DNA of 64,000 nt from Kaistia hirudinis (GTDB taxonomy: Bacteria > Pseudomonadota > Alphaproteobacteria > Rhizobiales > Kaistiaceae), in assembly GCF_014196455.1 (NCBI RefSeq), contig NZ_JACIDS010000001.1, positions 434,001 through 498,000 of the forward strand. The letters are read 5' to 3'. Position numbers and translations under genes: made by a program. Numbering within the stretch: the first letter of the stretch is position 1; each line of letters opens with the position of its first letter. Below are positions 43,530 to 53,051 of the stretch, piece by piece. The notes beneath the pieces are model-generated. The model was not told the DNA's origin, made no database searches, and saw only the letters and a list, made by a program, of their open reading frames with translations.

Positions 43530-44801
43530 TCAGTCCTCGGCCCGGAACGTGAGCCCATGCCCGACGGCGTCGCGGCCGAAGCGTCCGCGCAGCCTGTCGA
43601 TTGCCGCTTCCGCAGCGGCTCGCTTGGCCGCTGCGGGATCGACGAGATCATCAGGATCGGCGAGCGCGGGATCGGCGAAATTGGACAGCGAGACGCCGAT
43701 CAGCCGATAGGCCGTGCCGTCGAGTTCGGCCTCGAGCAGGTCTTCGGCCACGCGAAAGATCCTGTCTGCGAGGCGCGTCGGGTCGGCGAGCTGGCGATTG
43801 CGGGTGCGGATGCGGAAATCGTCGGACTTCATCTTGAGCGTAACGGTCCAGGCCGCGAGGTCGGCGCGCTTCAGCCGCGCCGCCGCCTTCTCGCAGAGCC
43901 GGCGGAGGATCGGCCGCAGATGGTCACGGTCGCGATAGTCCTTGTCGAATGTCGTCTCGGCGCCAATCGACTTCGCCTCATGACGCGGATCGACGGCGCG
44001 GCGGTCGTCGGCGCGGGCGAGGCGGGCGAGCCGCAGACCCATTGCGCCATAGCGGCGGGCGAGGTCCCCCTCATCGGTTTGCTGGATCTGGCCGACCGAG
44101 CGGATGCCGTCTTCGGCCAGCTTCCGCTCCATCGCCTTGCCGACGCCCCAGATCTTCGAGACGGGCAGGGCCGCGAGGAAGGGCAGGGCCTCGGCACGCC
44201 CGATCACGGAGAAGCCGCGGGGCTTGTCGAGATCGGAGGCGATCTTGGCCAGGAACTTGTTGAAGGAAAGGCCGACCGAGACGGTGACGCCCACCTCCTG
44301 CTCGATCCGGCGCGCGAACCGGGCGAGCGTCAGCGCGGGCGGGGCGCGGTGCAGCCGTTCGGTGCCGGAGAGATCCATGAACGCCTCGTCGATCGACAGA
44401 GGCTCGACCAGCGGCGTCAGCTCGCCCATTAGGGCGCGGATCTCGCGGCCGACGGCGACGTATTTCTCCATGTTCGGGCGGATGACGGTCGCCTCGGGGC
44501 AGAGTTCGAGCGCCTTGAACATCGGCATGGCGGAGCGCACGCCCTTGATCCGCGCGATGTAGCAGGCCGTCGAGACGACGCCGCGCCGCCCGCCGCCGAT
44601 GATCAGCGGCTTGTCGACGAGACTCGGATCGTCGCGCTTCTCGATTGCTGCATAGAAGGCGTCGCAGTCGACATGGGCGATCGAGAGCGCCGACAATTCG
44701 TCGTGACGCAGGATGCGGGGGCTGCCGCAACGCGCGCAGCGCCTGGCCGCCGGCGGCGCCGGAGCGAGGCAGTCACGACAGAAGGCGAAGGCGTCGGTCA
44801 T
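43530..44801 (-). CDS. dinB: DNA polymerase IV with N-terminal zinc-ribbon extension
   Basis: The 423-residue Y-family polymerase begins with FCRDCLAPA...RRCARCGSP, two CxxC pairs that look like a zinc ribbon (about residues 8-26). The polymerase core follows: [20 protein letters not shown] with the first catalytic acid, [20 protein letters not shown], and the catalytic [12 protein letters not shown] near residue 138. The thumb and little-finger region ([28 protein letters not shown]) is complete. It extends damaged primer ends at low fidelity during stress. The zinc ribbon is not part of Escherichia coli DinB but occurs in alphaproteobacterial homologues. Confidence 0.94.
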   Translation of the reverse strand: MTDAFAFCRDCLAPAPPAARRCARCGSPRILRHDELSALSIAHVDCDAFYAAIEKRDDPSLVDKPLIIGGGRRGVVSTACYIARIKGVRSAMPMFKALELCPEATVIRPNMEKYVAVGREIRALMGELTPLVEPLSIDEAFMDLSGTERLHRAPPALTLARFARRIEQEVGVTVSVGLSFNKFLAKIASDLDKPRGFSVIGRAEALPFLAALPVSKIWGVGKAMERKLAEDGIRSVGQIQQTDEGDLARRYGAMGLRLARLARADDRRAVDPRHEAKSIGAETTFDKDYRDRDHLRPILRRLCEKAAARLKRADLAAWTVTLKMKSDDFRIRTRNRQLADPTRLADRIFRVAEDLLEAELDGTAYRLIGVSLSNFADPALADPDDLVDPAAAKRAAAEAAIDRLRGRFGRDAVGHGLTFRAED

Positions 44802-45012
44802 CGCGCGGCGATCCGGCCAGGGGCGTCGACGGTTCGATCGGCCACATCCGTCTTAGCGCGTCGGCCGGCCGAGGTGAAGGCGCGCGCGGTCCGCCAGAGG
44901 CGGGCGCGTGTGACGCTGCGCTCGGCTCAGGTTGCGGCGCGGCGAGCGGCGGTGATATAGCGGGCCGGACTCCCGGATAAGGCTTAAAGCGCCAAGCTCG
45001 AAGGATCCCGCC

Positions 45013-45300
45013 ATGAGCGTCGATATCGCCACCGTCAAGCGCGTCGCGCATCTCGCGCGCATCGCCATCACGGAGGAGGAGGCGGCTTCGTTCCAGAACG
45101 AGCTCAACACGATTCTCGGCTTCGTGGAGCAGCTGGGCGAACTCGACGTTTCCGAGGTCGAGCCGATGACCTCGGTGGTGGAGCAGACGATGAAGATGCG
45201 CGCGGATGTCGTCACCGACGGCTTCTATTCGGCCAAGGTCGTGGCCAATGCGCCGGCCTCGGACGACGAGTTCTTCGTCGTGCCGAAGGTGGTCGAGTGA
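45013..45300 (+). CDS. gatC: Asp-tRNA(Asn)/Glu-tRNA(Gln) amidotransferase subunit C
   Basis: The 95-residue subunit begins [20 protein letters not shown] and contains [20 protein letters not shown] and the C-terminal FFVVPKVVE, typical of GatC. It stabilises the GatCAB complex, which converts mischarged Glu-tRNA(Gln) or Asp-tRNA(Asn) to the correct amide. It is 32 nt before the gatA ATG. No gatB gene is adjacent in this window. Confidence 0.97.
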   Translation: MSVDIATVKRVAHLARIAITEEEAASFQNELNTILGFVEQLGELDVSEVEPMTSVVEQTMKMRADVVTDGFYSAKVVANAPASDDEFFVVPKVVE

Positions 45301-45332
45301 CCGGACGCCCCTCTTCGAACATCGAGACAGAC

Positions 45333-46817
45333 ATGACGCGCGCATCGGATCTCACCAGCCTGACCATTGCCGAAATTCGCGACGGCCTTGCCGCGCGCGC
45401 CTTCTCGGCCACCGAGCTCACCAAGGCCTATCTCGCCGCGATGGAAGCCGCGCGCGCACTGAACGCCTATATCGTCGAGACGCCCGAGAAGGCGCTCGCC
45501 ATGGCGGCCGCATCGGACGAGAGCATTGCGCGTGGCGAGCAGCGCCCGCTCGAAGGCGTGCCGATCGGCGTGAAGGACCTCTTCGCGACGGAAGGCGTGC
45601 ACACGCAGGCCGCCTCGCATGTGCTCGACGGCTTCAAGCCGCCTTATGAATCGACCGTCACCGCCAATCTGTGGCAGGACGGCGCCGTCATGCTCGGCAA
45701 GCTCAACATGGACGAGTTCGCCATGGGCTCGTCGAACGAGACGTCCTATTACGGGCCGGTCGTGAACCCGTGGAAGCGCGAGGGTTCCAATCTCGAACTC
45801 GTTCCCGGCGGTTCGTCCGGTGGTTCGGCTGCTGCCGTCGCGGCGCATATCTGCGCCGGCGCGACCGCGACCGACACGGGCGGCTCCATCCGTCAGCCGG
45901 CGGCCTTCACCGGCACGGTCGGCATCAAGCCGACCTATGGCCGCTGCTCGCGCTGGGGCACGGTGGCTTTCGCGTCCTCGCTCGACCAGGCCGGCCCGAT
46001 CGCGCGCACCGTCCGCGACGCCGCGATCCTGCTGAAATCGATGGCCTCCGTCGACGAGAAGGACACCACCTCCGTCGACCTGCCGGTCGGCGACTACGAG
46101 GGTGCGGTCGGCCGTTCCGTGAAGGGCCTGCGCATCGGCATCCCGAAGGAATACCGCATCGACGGCATGCCGGCCGAGATCGAGGCGCTCTGGCAGCAGG
46201 GCATCGACTGGCTCAAGGATGCCGGCGCGGAGATCGTCGACATCACGCTGCCGCACACGAAATACGCCCTGCCGGCCTACTACATCGTGGCACCGGCTGA
46301 GGCGTCGTCCAATCTCGCGCGCTATGACGGCGTGCGCTACGGGCTGCGCGTGCCCGGCGACGACATCGTCTCGCTCTATGAGAACACCCGCGCCGCCGGC
46401 TTCGGCGCCGAGGTGAAGCGCCGCATCCTGATCGGCACCTATGTGCTCTCGGCCGGCTATTACGACGCCTACTACGTCCGCGCGCAGAAGGTCCGCACGC
46501 TGATCAAGCGCGACTTCGATCTGGCCTTCGAGGCCGGCGTCGATGCGATCCTGACGCCGGCGACGCCGTCGGCGGCCTTCGGCCTGAAGGAGATGGCGCT
46601 CGCCTCGCCGGTCGAGATGTATCTGAACGACGTCTTCACCGTGACGGTAAACATGGCCGGCCTGCCGGGCATCGCCGTTCCCGCCGGGCTTGGCGCGGGC
46701 GGTTTGCCGCTCGGCCTGCAGCTGATCGGCCGCCCGTTCGGCGAGGAGACGCTGTTCTCGCTCAGCGAGGTCATTGAGCAGGCCGCCGGCCGGTTTGAAC
46801 CCGCGCGATGGTGGTGA
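45333..46817 (+). CDS. gatA: Asp-tRNA(Asn)/Glu-tRNA(Gln) amidotransferase subunit A
   Basis: The 494-residue amidase carries the catalytic Ser-cis-Ser-Lys triad: the lysine in [14 protein letters not shown] near residue 80, the cis-serine and nucleophile in [20 protein letters not shown] and [32 protein letters not shown] and DPTSVDLP-like segments are also present. It releases ammonia from glutamine for the GatB subunit. A GTG at 45297 overlaps the gatC stop and could be the start, adding 12 residues; I preferred the ATG at 45333 because it gives the usual N-terminus. Confidence 0.97.
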   Translation: MTRASDLTSLTIAEIRDGLAARAFSATELTKAYLAAMEAARALNAYIVETPEKALAMAAASDESIARGEQRPLEGVPIGVKDLFATEGVHTQAASHVLDGFKPPYESTVTANLWQDGAVMLGKLNMDEFAMGSSNETSYYGPVVNPWKREGSNLELVPGGSSGGSAAAVAAHICAGATATDTGGSIRQPAAFTGTVGIKPTYGRCSRWGTVAFASSLDQAGPIARTVRDAAILLKSMASVDEKDTTSVDLPVGDYEGAVGRSVKGLRIGIPKEYRIDGMPAEIEALWQQGIDWLKDAGAEIVDITLPHTKYALPAYYIVAPAEASSNLARYDGVRYGLRVPGDDIVSLYENTRAAGFGAEVKRRILIGTYVLSAGYYDAYYVRAQKVRTLIKRDFDLAFEAGVDAILTPATPSAAFGLKEMALASPVEMYLNDVFTVTVNMAGLPGIAVPAGLGAGGLPLGLQLIGRPFGEETLFSLSEVIEQAAGRFEPARWW

Positions 46818-46823
46818 GCTGAC

Positions 46824-47132
46824 ATGGCTCGCGCCCCCGAGGACTGCCACTCCAAGCAGGACATCCGCGTGGAGATCGACCGGCTCGATCGTGAGCTGGT
46901 CGAGAAGCTGGCCGAACGGTTCGCCTATGTGCGTCGCATGGCGGAACTGAAGAGCGATCCGAGCGAGGCCCTGGTACCGGGCCGGATCGGCGAAGTGCTG
47001 GACCGCGTCGCAGCCACGGCCCGCGCCGCCGGTTTCGACGAGGAGCTGGCCCGCGAACTCTGGGCGCGCCTCATCGACTGGAACGTCGCGTTCGAGCGCG
47101 ACACGATCGCAAGGCGGCTCGGCACGGACTGA
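46824..47132 (+). CDS. Chorismate mutase (AroQ type)
   Basis: The 102-residue all-helical protein has the AroQ-type pattern: DIRVEIDRLDRELVEKLAER with the first active-site arginine region, FAYVRRMAELKSDPSEALVP, GRIGEVLDRVAATARAAGFD, and LWARLIDWNVAFERDTIA. It converts chorismate to prephenate for phenylalanine and tyrosine. The stand-alone short form is usual in rhizobia. It lies 6 nt downstream of gatA and may be cotranscribed. Confidence 0.9.
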   Translation: MARAPEDCHSKQDIRVEIDRLDRELVEKLAERFAYVRRMAELKSDPSEALVPGRIGEVLDRVAATARAAGFDEELARELWARLIDWNVAFERDTIARRLGTD

Positions 47133-47146
47133 CGCATCGTTGCGGT

Positions 47147-48352
47147 TCAGGCGCTGCCGCGGCTGCGGCTCGCCTGGTCCCTCAGGATTTCGGACGCCTC
47201 GCTCGCGATCACCGTCTCCTCGTCCGTCGGCAGCACGAAGACGCTGACCCGGCTGTCGGATGCGTGAATGCGCCGGGCATTGGCCGCATTGGCCTGATCG
47301 TCGATCGCGACGCCGACCCAGGCGAGGCTCTTGCACACGGCCGCCCGCAGGGCCGGCTGATGTTCGCCGATGCCGGCGGTGAAGACGATGCCGTCGAGCC
47401 CGCCGAGGCTCGTCGCCTTGGCCGCTACTTCCTGCGCGATCGCGCCGGCGAAATAGGCCATCGCCTCGACCGCCGCGGGTTCCGTGCTCTCCGAAAGTAC
47501 CCGCGCATCCGCACTGATGCCGGAGAGGCCGATGAGCCCGCAGCGGTGATAGAGGAAATCCTCGAGGTCCGGGACCGACATCTGCTTGGCTTGGAGCAGG
47601 TAGAGCAGCACGCCTGGGTCGAGCGCGCCGCTGCGCGTCGCCATTGGGATGCCGTCGAGCGTCGAGAAGCCCATGCTGCAGCTCTGGCTGACGCCGCCAT
47701 CCAGGGCGCAGAGGCTGGCGCCGCTGCCGAGATGGGCGACGACGACGCGTCCCTTGGCGATCTCCGGCGCTTCGCGCGCGAGCGCGCCGGCGATGAACTT
47801 GTAGGAGAGGCCATGGAAGCCGTAGCGCTTCAGGCCTTCGTCATAGAGGTCCCGGGGGATCGGCAATCGCCGTTCGATCGGGCTCTGGCTGCGATGGAAG
47901 GCCGTGTCGAACGAGGCGATCTGCGGGAGATTCGGCCAGATCTTCCGGAACGCCTCGATAAGGCGGACGGCGCGCGGCTGATGCAGCGGCGCCAGATGCG
48001 ATAGCGACGCGATGCCGGCGAGCACGTCATCATCGATGAGCGTCGGACCGGCGAAGCGATCGCCGCCATGCACGACGCGATGCCCTGCGCCGATGAAGTG
48101 ATCCGACGCGAAGTGCTTCACCAGAACGTCGACCGTCTCGCGGATCAGGTCGTGCAAATCCTCCTGCAGCTCCGAACGCAGCGCGACGTCGAATTGCTCG
48201 CCGCCTTCGCTGATGTGGAGCATCAGCGGGGTCTGGCGCAGGTCGATCATGCCGCTGCCGATCCGGCGCGGCGATTCGTGCGCCTCTGCGAACAGGCCGA
48301 GCTTGATCGTGGAGGAGCCGGGGTTGAGCGTCAGGAGGAGGTTCTGGTTCAT
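47147..48352 (-). CDS. ackA: Acetate/propionate kinase
   Basis: The 401-residue acetokinase begins LLTLNPGSSTIKLGLF, the phosphate-binding N-terminus. Other signatures are YGFHGLSYKFIAGALARE, VVAHLGSGASLCALDGGVSQ, STLDGIPMATRSGALDPGVL and FTAGIGEHQPALRAAVC. It interconverts acetate plus ATP with acetyl phosphate. In alphaproteobacteria it is often beside pta and stress genes; here pta is missing, but CBS-BON, alcohol dehydrogenase and mgtA follow on the other side, a set often linked to low-oxygen response. Confidence 0.95.
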   Translation of the reverse strand: MNQNLLLTLNPGSSTIKLGLFAEAHESPRRIGSGMIDLRQTPLMLHISEGGEQFDVALRSELQEDLHDLIRETVDVLVKHFASDHFIGAGHRVVHGGDRFAGPTLIDDDVLAGIASLSHLAPLHQPRAVRLIEAFRKIWPNLPQIASFDTAFHRSQSPIERRLPIPRDLYDEGLKRYGFHGLSYKFIAGALAREAPEIAKGRVVVAHLGSGASLCALDGGVSQSCSMGFSTLDGIPMATRSGALDPGVLLYLLQAKQMSVPDLEDFLYHRCGLIGLSGISADARVLSESTEPAAVEAMAYFAGAIAQEVAAKATSLGGLDGIVFTAGIGEHQPALRAAVCKSLAWVGVAIDDQANAANARRIHASDSRVSVFVLPTDEETVIASEASEILRDQASRSRGSA

Positions 48353-48630
48353 GGATCCCGCTGTTCTGGCTGGTGTCCCGTCGCGGCGGCGCGGGCCGAC
48401 ATCGCCCGGTTGTGGCGCACCCGAAGCGGAGCATAGCGCGGAATTGCGTTTTGCCGCTGACAGGGATCAAATCGCCCCGGCCCGGATCGGCTCCCTGTCG
48501 CATTGACCTGCCGCAAGGCCCGAGCCCGTTCGGTGTGGGAATTAATATGGCGCCCTTGCTTCTCCCGTCATGGGGAGTGATCGTCGTCGCGTTCTGCCCG
48601 CTTGGTGGCGACGCAGGTCTGGAGGTTCAC

Positions 48631-49350
48631 GTGAAGGTTCAAGATATCATGACGTCGCCGGTCCTGAGCGTCCGTCCGACGACGTCCATCGTCGATGCCG
48701 CGCAGCTGATGCTGGCGCACCGCATCAGCGGACTGCCCGTCATCGATGACAGCGGCGCGCTCGTCGGCGTGGTCACGGAAGGCGACTTCTTGAAGCGCAC
48801 GGAACTCGGGACGGAGCCCAAGCGCTCGGGCTGGCTGCACGTCTTCCTCAGCGCCGGCAGGGCTGCGGACGAATATGTCCATTCGCATGGCCGCCGCGTC
48901 GAAGATGTCATGACGCGCGATATCGTGGTGACGCCGAGCAGCGCCTCGCTGGAGGAAGTGGTCGAGGCCATGGGCCGCCGCCACATCAAGCGCCTGCCGG
49001 TGGTTGACGGAGGGCAGTTGGTCGGCATCGTCTCGCGCTCCGACATCCTGAAGGCACTCGCCAACCGCCTCGCGACCGCCAGCGCGCCCGATGCGAGCGA
49101 CGAATCGCTGCGGAAGGCCATCGTCGCCGAGCTCGGCGGCCAGTTCTGGAGCGGCAACGGCTTGATTCGCGTCGATGTCGAAGGGGGCAAGGCGACCCTG
49201 AGCGGGACGATCTTCGACGAGCGGGAGCGCGATGCAGCCCGCGTCTGTGCGGAGAATGTTCCCGGCGTCCAGGCAGTCGAAGACCAGCTCGTCTGCGTCG
49301 AGCCGATCTCCGGCGTCATCATCATGCCGCCGCAGCAGCGCGAGACCTAG
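48631..49350 (+). CDS. CBS-domain pair with C-terminal BON domain
   Basis: The 239-residue protein holds two CBS domains, VQDIMTSPVLSVRPTTSIVD (about residues 3-60) and VEDVMTRDIVVTPSSASLEE (about 92-150), then a BON domain (LRKAIVAELGGQFWSGNGLI to VPGVQAVEDQLV). CBS pairs usually bind adenine nucleotides; BON domains bind membranes or lipids. No enzyme domain is present, so it is probably an energy or stress sensor. The GTG at 48631 has a GGAGG site five nt upstream and fits the domain start. The open frame extends further upstream without support. Confidence 0.9.
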   Translation: MKVQDIMTSPVLSVRPTTSIVDAAQLMLAHRISGLPVIDDSGALVGVVTEGDFLKRTELGTEPKRSGWLHVFLSAGRAADEYVHSHGRRVEDVMTRDIVVTPSSASLEEVVEAMGRRHIKRLPVVDGGQLVGIVSRSDILKALANRLATASAPDASDESLRKAIVAELGGQFWSGNGLIRVDVEGGKATLSGTIFDERERDAARVCAENVPGVQAVEDQLVCVEPISGVIIMPPQQRET

Positions 49351-49362
49351 GAGCGAGCCATC

Positions 49363-50346
49363 ATGCGGGCGATGGTGCTCCACGCGATCGGCGAACCGCT
49401 GGTACTCGAGGAGCGTGCCACGCCCGTGCCGGGCGCCGGCGAGATCATGGTCCGCGTGGAGGCCTGCGCCGTCTGCCGGACGGATCTGCACGTGGTCGAC
49501 GGCGATCTGACCGAGCCGCATCTCCCGCTCATCCCGGGCCACGAGATCGTGGGTATCGTCGAGGCAGTCGGCCCCGGCGTCGAGGCCGTTCAGGCCGGAC
49601 GGCGTGTCGGCATCCCCTGGCTCGGCCACACCTGCGGCCACTGCCCCTATTGTGCCTCCGGCGCCGAGAACCTCTGCGACACGCCGCAGTTCACCGGCTA
49701 TTCCCGCGACGGCGGCTTTGCGACACACGTGGTTGCCGACGCGGCCTTCGCCTTTCCGCTCGACCATTTCGACGATCCGGTCGCGGCAGCGCCGCTGATG
49801 TGCGCCGGCCTCATCGGCTGGCGTTCGCTGCGATTTGCGGGCGAGGCGAAGCGGATCGGCTTCTATGGATTCGGCGCGGCGGCGCATATCCTGGCTCAGG
49901 TCTGCGTGTGGCAGGGGCGGTCCGTCTATGCTTTCACGCGCGAGGGCGACGCTGCCGCGCAGGCGATGGCCCGCTCGCTCGGCGCGGTCTGGGCCGGCAG
50001 CTCGGACGAATTGCCGCCGGAGCAGCTAGACGCGGCGATCCTGTTCGCCCCCGTCGGTTCGCTCATCCCGGCCGCACTTCGCGCCGTACGCAAGGGCGGC
50101 ACGGTCGTGTGCGGCGGCATCCATATGAGCCCGATCCCGAGCTTTCCCTACGATATCCTGTGGGGCGAGCGGCGGATCGTGTCGGTGGCCAATCTGACGC
50201 GCGCGGATGCGCACGAATTCCTCGAACTCGCACCACGCGCCGGGGTGCGCACGACGACGACCGTCTATCCGCTCGAGCGCGCGAATGAGGCGCTGGCGGA
50301 TCTGCGCGCAGGGCGCTTTCAGGGCGCGGCGGTCCTGGTGCCGTAA
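49363..50346 (+). CDS. Zinc-dependent alcohol dehydrogenase family protein
   Basis: The 327-residue medium-chain dehydrogenase has the catalytic-zinc segment ACAVCRTDLHVVDG and PGHEIVGIVEAVGPGVEAVQ, the structural-zinc cysteines in CGHCPYCASGAENLCDTPQF, and the coenzyme fold at GFYGFGAAAHILAQVCVWQG. It is of the AdhA type that reduces or oxidises simple alcohols and aldehydes. It is 12 nt after the CBS-BON gene and convergent with mgtA, so it probably shares the CBS-BON promoter. Confidence 0.92.
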   Translation: MRAMVLHAIGEPLVLEERATPVPGAGEIMVRVEACAVCRTDLHVVDGDLTEPHLPLIPGHEIVGIVEAVGPGVEAVQAGRRVGIPWLGHTCGHCPYCASGAENLCDTPQFTGYSRDGGFATHVVADAAFAFPLDHFDDPVAAAPLMCAGLIGWRSLRFAGEAKRIGFYGFGAAAHILAQVCVWQGRSVYAFTREGDAAAQAMARSLGAVWAGSSDELPPEQLDAAILFAPVGSLIPAALRAVRKGGTVVCGGIHMSPIPSFPYDILWGERRIVSVANLTRADAHEFLELAPRAGVRTTTTVYPLERANEALADLRAGRFQGAAVLVP

Positions 50347-50353
50347 CGGGCTT

Positions 50354-52900
50354 TCAGTGACGCAGGAAGGCGGGGTGGTGGAGCCGCCGCCCGCTCGATA
50401 CGGCGAAGGCGAAGCGCTTGATGATCTCGGCGAGCGTCAGATAGCCGGCGCTGATCAGGACGATCGCGCCGAGCAGGGGTAGCGGTAATGAGACGAAGCC
50501 GAAGAACGCGCCGATCCCGCTGAGCGCGATGCCCAGCGAAACCGCCAGCGCGCCGAGCGAGGTGGCCGTCAGGATCGGATGGGCGCGGCTCTTCCAGAAC
50601 GGCTTGGCCGTCCGGATCACGAAGATCACCAGGATCTGCGTCAGGATCGATTCGACGAACCAGGCCGTCTGGAAGACTGGGGCCGACGCCTTGAAGACGA
50701 ATATCAGCACGGCGAAGGTCGTCAGGTCGAACAGCGACGACAGCGGCCCCATGACCAGCGTGAAATGCAGCGCCTGGCCCATGTCCCATTTCTTCGGCGT
50801 CGCCAGTTCCTCTTCGTCGGCGCGATCGAACGGAATGCCAATTTCTGAAAGGTCGTAGAGCAGATTGTTCAGGAGGATCTGCAACGGCGCCAGCGGCAGG
50901 AACGGCAGGACCAGCGAGGCGAGGGCGGTCGAGAGCATGTTGCCGAAGTTCGAGCTCGTGCCCATGCGGACATATTTCATGATGTTCGCGAAGGTGCGCC
51001 GCCCCTCGGCGACGCCATCGGCGATGACCTGGAGGTCGGTCGCGAGCAGGATGATGTCCGCGGCCTCCCGCGCGACGTCGGTGCCGCCCTCGACGGAAAG
51101 GCCGACGTCGGCGGCGTGAATCGCGGGGGCATCGTTGATGCCGTCGCCGAGGAAGCCGGTCGTGTGTCCGCGCCGCCGCAGCGCCAGCACGATGCGGCGC
51201 TTCTGGTCGGGGGAGACGCGCACGAAGAGGTCGGTGTCGACAACGCGGCTGGCGAGCGCCGCATCGGTCATCGCCTCGATTTCCTCGCCCGTGAGCATGC
51301 CTTTCGCAGGAATATCAAGGCTTTGCACGAGGTGCGCGACAACGGGGGCTGCGTCGCCGGAGATGATCTTGAGCGCGATGCCGGCCTTGCGCAGCGAGAC
51401 GATGGCATCTTTGGCCGAGGCCTTGGGCGGGTCGAGGAACACGCCGCAGCCGGCGAAGACGAGGTCGTGCTCGTCCGCTTCGGCGAGACGGCTTATGGTC
51501 GGATCGATCGGGCGATAGGCGACGGCGAGCAGCCGAAATCCCTCGCTTCCCTTCTGCTCGAACATCGCCGCGATCCGGCTGCGACCGGCCTCATCCAGGG
51601 GAACGATTGCGCCGTTCCGCTCGACATGGGTGCAGCAGGCGAGAATCGCCTCGGGAGCCCCCTTGGTCACCAGTTCGGCCTTGCCGTCGCGCAGCGTCAT
51701 GACCGAGGCGCGGCGCCGGTCGAAGTCGAAGGGGAGGTCGCAGCCTTTCGCCCAATTCTCGTCGCCCAAGCCGCCATTGGCGAGAATCGCATCGTCGAGC
51801 GCGCTGCGCATCCCGCCGATGAGAGCGCTGTTGCGGCGGAGGAGCTCTTCGACCCGCTGGCTCGATTGTCCGTCCGCGTCGATCCGGTCGACGAGCGCGA
51901 TCCGCGCTTCGGTGAGCGTGCCGGTCTTGTCGGTGCAGAGAATGTCCATCGAACCGAGGTCGTGGATGGCGGAGAGGCGCTTCACCACCACCTTCTTCTT
52001 CGACATGCGCTCCGCGCCGCGCGCCAGCGTGACCGTGACCACCATGGGCAGCAGCTCGGGCGTCAGGCCTACGGCGAGCGCGACCGCGAACAGGAAGCTC
52101 TCGACCGAGAGTCCGTGCCGCCAGAGCTGCGTCAGCAGCACGAACAGCACCAAGAAGCCGGTGAGGCGCAGGATCAGCATGCCGAGCGAGTGCAGCCCGG
52201 TCTCGAACGCCGTCGGCGGCTCGCGCTCCTGGAGCGAGGCGGCGATGGCACCGAAGCGGGTGGCGGGTCCCGTGGCCGAGACGAGGAGGTCCGCCTCGCC
52301 GCCCACGACGCTCGTGCCGGAGTACAGCACGCGGTCGTGATCGGATGCGGCCGCCTCGCGCTTCTCGACCGCATAGGTCTCGCCGGTCAGCACGGCCTCG
52401 TTGACGAGCAGTTGCTGCGCCACCAGCACCAGACCATCCGCCGGAACGAGGTCGCCGGAGGCCAGATGCACGACATCGCCCTTCACGACATCCTGAACGG
52501 GGATCGCAAGCCATGCCCCGTCGCGGCGCACGGTCGCGGTGACCGCGACGGAGCGCTTGAGCGCGTCGACGGCCTTCTCGGCCTTTTGCTCCTGCACGAG
52601 GTCGAGCACGATCGACATCAGCACGATGACGACGATGACGACGAAGCTCTGCCAGTCGCCGGTCACGCCGGAAATGAAGGCAGCGATGAGCAGGATCGCG
52701 ACGAGCGGATCGGCGAGCCGGCGCAGTGCCTTGGCGGCCAGCGTGCGGCGGATGCTCGTGACGGGAAGGTTGGGCCCGTTGCGCTTCAGCCGCGCCGCGG
52801 CCTCATCGCCGGAGAGCCCGTCGCGGCGGCTGCCGAGGAGCTTGAATGCCTCGTCGATGCTCGCCTTGAAGATTGGATCGTGCCCTGCGGTCCCGGCCAT
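50354..52900 (-). CDS. mgtA: Magnesium-translocating P-type ATPase
   Basis: The 848-residue transporter is a P3B ATPase. The phosphorylation motif DKTGTLTEARI, the TGE-type loop VLTGETYAVEKREAA, the KGAPEA nucleotide-binding segment and GDGINDAPAIHAADVGLSVE are in order, with about ten membrane spans (four-plus-six arrangement). It imports Mg2+. I preferred the ATG at 52900, because GGAGGG is spaced eight bases before it; the GTG at 52909 lies too close to that site. No long MgtA-type sensing leader is seen in the 151 bp before dusA. Confidence 0.95.
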   Translation of the reverse strand: MAGTAGHDPIFKASIDEAFKLLGSRRDGLSGDEAAARLKRNGPNLPVTSIRRTLAAKALRRLADPLVAILLIAAFISGVTGDWQSFVVIVVIVLMSIVLDLVQEQKAEKAVDALKRSVAVTATVRRDGAWLAIPVQDVVKGDVVHLASGDLVPADGLVLVAQQLLVNEAVLTGETYAVEKREAAASDHDRVLYSGTSVVGGEADLLVSATGPATRFGAIAASLQEREPPTAFETGLHSLGMLILRLTGFLVLFVLLTQLWRHGLSVESFLFAVALAVGLTPELLPMVVTVTLARGAERMSKKKVVVKRLSAIHDLGSMDILCTDKTGTLTEARIALVDRIDADGQSSQRVEELLRRNSALIGGMRSALDDAILANGGLGDENWAKGCDLPFDFDRRRASVMTLRDGKAELVTKGAPEAILACCTHVERNGAIVPLDEAGRSRIAAMFEQKGSEGFRLLAVAYRPIDPTISRLAEADEHDLVFAGCGVFLDPPKASAKDAIVSLRKAGIALKIISGDAAPVVAHLVQSLDIPAKGMLTGEEIEAMTDAALASRVVDTDLFVRVSPDQKRRIVLALRRRGHTTGFLGDGINDAPAIHAADVGLSVEGGTDVAREAADIILLATDLQVIADGVAEGRRTFANIMKYVRMGTSSNFGNMLSTALASLVLPFLPLAPLQILLNNLLYDLSEIGIPFDRADEEELATPKKWDMGQALHFTLVMGPLSSLFDLTTFAVLIFVFKASAPVFQTAWFVESILTQILVIFVIRTAKPFWKSRAHPILTATSLGALAVSLGIALSGIGAFFGFVSLPLPLLGAIVLISAGYLTLAEIIKRFAFAVSSGRRLHHPAFLRH

Positions 52901-53051
52901 ACCGTTCACCCTCCGTCCGCGGCAATGCTAAGGCAGCATTGCGATGGGTGCACGACATGCGGAGGCGCCTGCGCGAATTGGCCTCGCCCTCAACGCCGTG
53001 CTATGGGCGTCGCGCGGGAGGATCCGCCGCCAAGCGGCGCTTCGGAAGAGC

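Noticed and set aside
45225-47336. A 703-codon open frame antisense to gatA and the chorismate mutase gene
   Set aside because: It is a shadow of gatA and its neighbour with the same skewed composition and no family features.
52901-53051. Mg2+-sensing leader RNA before mgtA
   Set aside because: The region is short, shared with the divergent dusA promoter, and has no clear leader peptide or M-box elements.
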